Positions 60,858 to 64,000 of a stretch of DNA of 64,000 nucleotides are shown here, piece after piece (position 1 is the first letter of the stretch; each line of letters opens with the position of its first letter). Below the pieces are notes generated by a model. It ran no database searches, was not told the DNA's origin, and worked only from the letters and a program-made list of their open reading frames with translations. This stretch comes from Gemmatimonadaceae bacterium (GTDB taxonomy: Bacteria; Gemmatimonadota; Gemmatimonadetes; Gemmatimonadales; Gemmatimonadaceae). The stretch lies in contig JACVCD010000024.1 of NCBI GenBank assembly GCA_016742275.1, forward strand, positions 1 through 64,000, given 5' to 3'. Made by a program: the position numbers and the translations under genes.

Positions 60858-61235
60858 TTACTTGGTCACCTTCTTCTTGCCCGCGATAGCGCGGCGCGGC
60901 CCCTTCTTGGTGCGCGCGTTCGTGTGCGTGCGCTGCCCGCGCACGGGGAGGCCGCGACGGTGGCGCGTGCCACGGTACGAGCCAATGTCCATCAGGCGCT
61001 TGATGTTCATCGCGACTTCAGTGCGCAGGGCACCTTCGACGCGGAAATTGCGCTCGATTTCTTGACGGAGCTTGTTGAGGTCGGTGTCGCTGAGGTCACG
61101 AACGCGCTGCGCGTTCGACACCCCGGTCGCCTCAAGGATCTTCGCGGCGGTCTTGCGACCAATGCCGAAGATATAGGTCAGGCCGATCTCGATTTTCTTC
61201 TCACGCGGGAGATCGACGCCAGCGATACGTGCCAT
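60858..61235 (-). CDS. rpsM: Ribosomal protein S13
   Basis: 30S head protein of 125 residues with [19 protein letters not shown] and the basic tail [20 protein letters not shown]. It lies 15 bases after rpmJ. Confidence 0.97.
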   Translation of the reverse strand: MARIAGVDLPREKKIEIGLTYIFGIGRKTAAKILEATGVSNAQRVRDLSDTDLNKLRQEIERNFRVEGALRTEVAMNIKRLMDIGSYRGTRHRRGLPVRGQRTHTNARTKKGPRRAIAGKKKVTK

Positions 61236-61250
61236 ATGTTACGCTTCCCC

Positions 61251-61367
61251 TCAGCCCTGACGCTGCTTGTGCTTGGGGTTGCGCTTGCAGATGATGCGAG
61301 TCACGCCCTGTCGCTTCACGACTTTGCAGTGCTCACAGATCGGCTTCACGCTGCTGCGAACTTTCAC
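61251..61367 (-). CDS. rpmJ: Ribosomal protein L36 (zinc form)
   Basis: A 38-residue protein on the minus strand from GTG 61367 to TGA at 61251. The product begins [17 protein letters not shown], has cysteines 11 and 14, a third Cys at 27 and a His at 32, and ends [18 protein letters not shown] upstream is a good ribosome-binding site. It is the first gene of the alpha operon here; infA, often adjacent, is not found in 61368-61606. Confidence 0.96.
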   Translation of the reverse strand: MKVRSSVKPICEHCKVVKRQGVTRIICKRNPKHKQRQG

Positions 61368-61558
61368 GGGTCACCTCGGCGCTCACGCGCCGACGGAGTC
61401 TCCCGCACCACCATTCAGTGGCCGGCTGGACTCCCCATGCTGTTCATCGCTCATGAAGCATCGCCACCCTGCAAGAGGGCGACCGATTCCGCGCACGAGC
61501 GAAGCGAAAGTGGCCAGCGGATTGGCCGGTGAACTGCCCCAAAAAGGGCAAGACTTTA

Positions 61559-61587
61559 AGCCTAGCGGGCTTAGACCGCGCCCGCAA
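61559..61587 (-). promoter_or_regulatory. Candidate promoter for the alpha ribosomal operon
   Basis: On the minus strand TTGCGG (61582-61587), 17-base spacer, TAGGCT (61559-61564), giving a start site near 61552 and a leader of about 185 bases. A small inverted repeat (TAAGCC/GGCTTA, 61557-61573) overlaps the -10. The remaining gap to rpmJ has no gene. Confidence 0.4.
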
Positions 61588-61606
61588 GTGCGTCAGCAAG
61601 TGCGCC

Positions 61607-62329
61607 CTAGAGGGCGGCCAGCTGGGATCGCACCTGCCCCATGGCCTCGGCCGGATCGGCCGCGGCGGTTACCGCCCGACCCAGGATCAACCACCGCGCA
61701 CCAGCTTGGGCGGCGTCCGCCGGAGTCATGACCCGACGCTGATCGTGTGCCTCGCCCCCGGGGAGCCGGATTCCCGGAATGAGCAGCCCCAACCGGTCAC
61801 CATGACGGTCGCGTACGGCCGCCGCTTCATGACCCGAGCAGACAATACCGGCCCCGCCGGCCTCGACCACCAGCCCCGCCAGGCGGCCCACCTCATCCAG
61901 GACGGTCACACTCTGCCGCCCCCAGGCCTGCTCCACCCCCGACGCGTCCATGCTGGTCAAAATCGTGACGCCAAGGATGCCACAATCCGTGTCCGTCTCA
62001 GCCGAGCCTTCTGCGGCACCGGCCACCGCCGCGGCGATCATCTCGCGCCCGCCGCTGGCGTGCACCGTGAGCAGCGAGGCACCCAGGCGGGCCACGCTCC
62101 GGGCGGCGCCGCGCACGGTATTTGGGATGTCATGCAGCTTGAGGTCGACAAAGACCCGCTTCCCTTCCCCGCGCAGCCAGGCCACCACGGCCGGCCCTTC
62201 GGCCGAAAAGAGTTCGAGACCGACCTTGTAGAAATCGCAGGCATCACCGAGCCGGCGCACCATGGCCTCGGCGTCCGCGCGGGCGGAGACGTCGAGCGCC
62301 ACAATGGGCTCGACCTGTGCGGTCTTCAT
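61607..62329 (-). CDS. pyrF: Orotidine 5'-phosphate decarboxylase
   Basis: Final step of UMP synthesis. The 240-residue protein has IVALDVSARADAEA (substrate-binding) and the active-site VDLKLHDIPNTV (Lys and Asp). It also has the VTPGIR-type segment (here LLIPGIRLPGGEAHDQRRVM). Start: ATG 62329 with an ATGA overlap on pyrD; an ATG three codons upstream (62338) is possible. The rpmJ operon is downstream. Confidence 0.93.
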   Translation of the reverse strand: MKTAQVEPIVALDVSARADAEAMVRRLGDACDFYKVGLELFSAEGPAVVAWLRGEGKRVFVDLKLHDIPNTVRGAARSVARLGASLLTVHASGGREMIAAAVAGAAEGSAETDTDCGILGVTILTSMDASGVEQAWGRQSVTVLDEVGRLAGLVVEAGGAGIVCSGHEAAAVRDRHGDRLGLLIPGIRLPGGEAHDQRRVMTPADAAQAGARWLILGRAVTAAADPAEAMGQVRSQLAAL

Positions 62330-63318
62330 GACGGCCACTGCAGCGTTCCGGTCAAAGTGGAGAGATCACGTACACCTTCACGATCGGCCCATTCAAGCAG
62401 CTGACGCGCGATGCGCGCCGGTGCGCGAGGATCGCGAAGCGCAGCCGTTCCCACGCCAACCAGCGAGGCACCGGCCAGCAGATACTGCACCGCGTCCTCT
62501 CCGGTGCTGACACCACCCAGTCCGATGAGCGGCACGCCAGGCAAGGCGCGGCTTACACGCCAGGTGGCCAGCACACCAATGGGCAACAAGGCCGGACCAC
62601 TGATACCGCCGCTGCCGAAACTGATGCGCGGTTTCCGGCGATGCGTATCGACGACAAGTCCGGGCATGGTGTTCACGAGCGTCAGGCCGGTTGCACCATT
62701 GTCGACCGCGACGCGCGCGGTGTCAGCAATGCCTGCGCCCAGCGTAGGCGAGAGCTTGACGAAGATCGGGCGCTTGGTGACACGACGCGCAGCAGACACC
62801 AGTGCCGCGAGTGCAACCGGATCGGCACCGAACTCGAGACCACCCGCTTTCACATTGGGGCAGCTCACGTTGAGTTCGAACGCATCGACTCCCGCTTCAT
62901 CGGTCAATGCGCCAACAATCGTGGCAAAATCGTCGACGCTGTTGCCTACGACATTCACGAACACCCGCGTACCGGGATGATGCGCGGGAAGCCATGGCAG
63001 ATAGCGCCGGCGAACCTCATCCAACCCGGGATTGGCGAGACCGATGGCGTTGATCATGCCCCCGGCAAATTCGCTCACCCGAAGCGGCGGATTTCCCGGA
63101 CGCGGCGCGACACTCACCGCCTTGGTGGAGATACCGCCGACTGCGTCGAGATCCACCACATCGGCGATCTCCTGACCAAAGCCGGCCGTTCCCGATGCCA
63201 GTACCACAGGGTTCCGGAACTCGAGTCCCGCCACGTGTACGGCATCTGGAGAACCTGGCACAGCGGCCGGTGTGGCACTCTTTGTCGGTGTAGCAGTCGC
63301 GGTCGCAGTCGCCGTCAC
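62326..63318 (-). CDS. pyrD: Dihydroorotate dehydrogenase, class 1B-type catalytic subunit
   Basis: Oxidises dihydroorotate to orotate using FMN. The 330-residue protein has an Ala/Thr-rich N-terminus, VHVAGLEFRNPVVLASGTAG (FMN), NVSCPNVKAGGLEFG with the catalytic Cys typical of class 1, and KPIFVKLSP-like RPIFVKLSPTLGAGIADTA. The Cys base supports class 1B over the Ser of class 2. Start: GTG 63318 with AGGA five bases upstream, just after the 63350 stop; ATG 63378 is an alternative overlapping it. The electron-transfer partner pyrK was not seen. Confidence 0.9.
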   Translation of the reverse strand: MTATATATATPTKSATPAAVPGSPDAVHVAGLEFRNPVVLASGTAGFGQEIADVVDLDAVGGISTKAVSVAPRPGNPPLRVSEFAGGMINAIGLANPGLDEVRRRYLPWLPAHHPGTRVFVNVVGNSVDDFATIVGALTDEAGVDAFELNVSCPNVKAGGLEFGADPVALAALVSAARRVTKRPIFVKLSPTLGAGIADTARVAVDNGATGLTLVNTMPGLVVDTHRRKPRISFGSGGISGPALLPIGVLATWRVSRALPGVPLIGLGGVSTGEDAVQYLLAGASLVGVGTAALRDPRAPARIARQLLEWADREGVRDLSTLTGTLQWPS

Positions 63319-63349
63319 GAAATCCTGTTGGCCAGAGTCTTCACCGAGG

Positions 63350-64000
63350 TCATGGAGTGCGCGGCGCTCGCGTTGCATCCTGGCGCAGCTTGCGCACACT
63401 GTCCGCCCAGATCCGGGTGGTTTCGGTCCAGTTGAATTTGAGCAATTCTGGCGTGGTGACAAAGTCCGGACGCATGGCCGGATCTTCGCCCTGAAGCCAC
63501 GCCGCCACCGCGCTTGCACTGTATTCCGTGGTGATACGGCGACGCCACCGTTCCAGGCTATCCGCCGTCAGTGGCGACGGCAGCAGTGTCGCGGCGTACC
63601 ACGCCGACGGAGCCAGCGGTGAGCCCGTCTGCGCTCGCGCGAACTGCACAAACATGCCCTGCGCCAGTGCCGGTGCACGAAGCGAATCCCGCGCGACCTC
63701 GGCCGCGAGGTAAGCACCGGCTCCCGTAGCATCACTACGCGAAGACAACAGACGCACCAACAGCATCTGCTCGGTCAAGCGCCGAGTATACGCGACCCGC
63801 ATCACGCCGGAATCCAAGCGGGAAAGGATGGAATCCGCCTCGTCGAGTGAGCGCGCCCGGCGCAATGCGATAAAGGCCGCGCGCGCGACCGCTTCACGGC
63901 TGATGATCGTATCGCGCGTGGCGAGTTCCCGCGCCGACTGCAAATGAATGGCGGCGAGCGAATCGCGCTCTGCGCGAAGGAGCTGATCCCCCAACGCATA
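63350..64000 (-). CDS. Unknown protein, N-terminus beyond right edge
   Basis: The frame is open from the right edge (64000) to the stop at 63350, so the true start lies outside. The visible 217 codons are helical and rich in Arg, Ala and Leu (ALRRARSLDEADSIL, RLTEQMLLVRLL). They may be repeat-like (TPR-type) but no motif was confirmed. A membrane segment was not seen. It ends 31 bases before pyrD. Confidence 0.6.
   Translation of the reverse strand, partial: YALGDQLLRAERDSLAAIHLQSARELATRDTIISREAVARAAFIALRRARSLDEADSILSRLDSGVMRVAYTRRLTEQMLLVRLLSSRSDATGAGAYLAAEVARDSLRAPALAQGMFVQFARAQTGSPLAPSAWYAATLLPSPLTADSLERWRRRITTEYSASAVAAWLQGEDPAMRPDFVTTPELLKFNWTETTRIWADSVRKLRQDATRAPRTP

Noticed and set aside
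58206-61532. Long plus-strand frames opposite the ribosomal operon
   Set aside because: Shadows of rplQ, rpoA, rpsD, rpsK and rpsM.
61368-61606. infA or another small ribosomal-operon gene upstream of rpmJ
   Set aside because: No frame in this gap resembles IF-1; only a weak promoter and short inverted repeat were seen.

Overview
The window is a dense, high-GC, single-chromosome core region of a diderm (Gram-negative type) bacterium. LptD-like, BamD-like, complete Tol-Pal, Tat and SecA genes all point to an outer membrane. Large alanine/proline-rich TPR proteins, zinc-containing forms of ribosomal proteins S4, L28 and L36, many GTG starts and the gene order fit a Gemmatimonadota (Gemmatimonas-like) genome. 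That assignment is an inference from gene content, not from a database search. No rRNA, tRNA, CRISPR array, insertion sequence, prophage or attachment site was recognised. Almost every gene is on the minus strand. The exceptions are a PpiD-like foldase (7.6-9.5 kb), a barrel protein/chemoreceptor pair (33.4-36.2 kb) and a PLP decarboxylase (39.3-40.9 kb). No gene-free stretch exceeds 300 bases; the longest are 7379-7651, 61368-61606 and 43122-43341.

Read in the direction of minus-strand transcription. 1-7.4 kb: a TPR/low-complexity protein, aroQ, pepP, accB, pilT and accC (accC runs off the left edge). 9.6-14.4 kb: a second TPR/low-complexity protein, a polyprenyl diphosphate synthase, a DUF4321-like membrane protein and tatA. 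14.6-26.9 kb: an envelope block with a LysM protein, a UDP-sugar epimerase, tolQ-tolR-tolA/tonB-tolB-pal-cpoB, tatC, an lptD-like gene and a radical SAM protein. 27-33.3 kb: uvrB, tsaE, an HD-GYP protein, tsaB, rimI and ssb. 36.3-39.1 kb: radC and rel. 41-43.1 kb: an outer-membrane-like protein and a glycine-rich secreted protein. 43.3-57.8 kb: gmd, rmd, carB, wbpD-, wbpB-, wbpE- and wbpA-like genes, bamD, nadD and secA. 58-61.4 kb: the alpha ribosomal operon (rpmJ-rpsM-rpsK-rpsD-rpoA-rplQ) followed by rpmB. 61.6-64 kb: an unknown partial gene, pyrD and pyrF.

The most coherent biology is the envelope. The wbpA/B/D/E-like set would make a 2,3-diacetamido uronic acid nucleotide sugar and gmd/rmd would make GDP-D-rhamnose, suggesting a surface polysaccharide. 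LptD, BamD, Tol-Pal, Tat and SecA supply export and outer-membrane maintenance. Translational coupling is unusually regular: eight genes start with GTG inside a four-base GTGA overlap with the upstream stop.

The least explained items are the two large TPR/low-complexity proteins that head metabolic operons, the 28-base perfect palindrome between rpsD and rpoA, the pilT gene between accB and accC, and the HD-GYP gene inside the tsaE-tsaB-rimI cluster. Nothing here looks like a defence system or mobile island.
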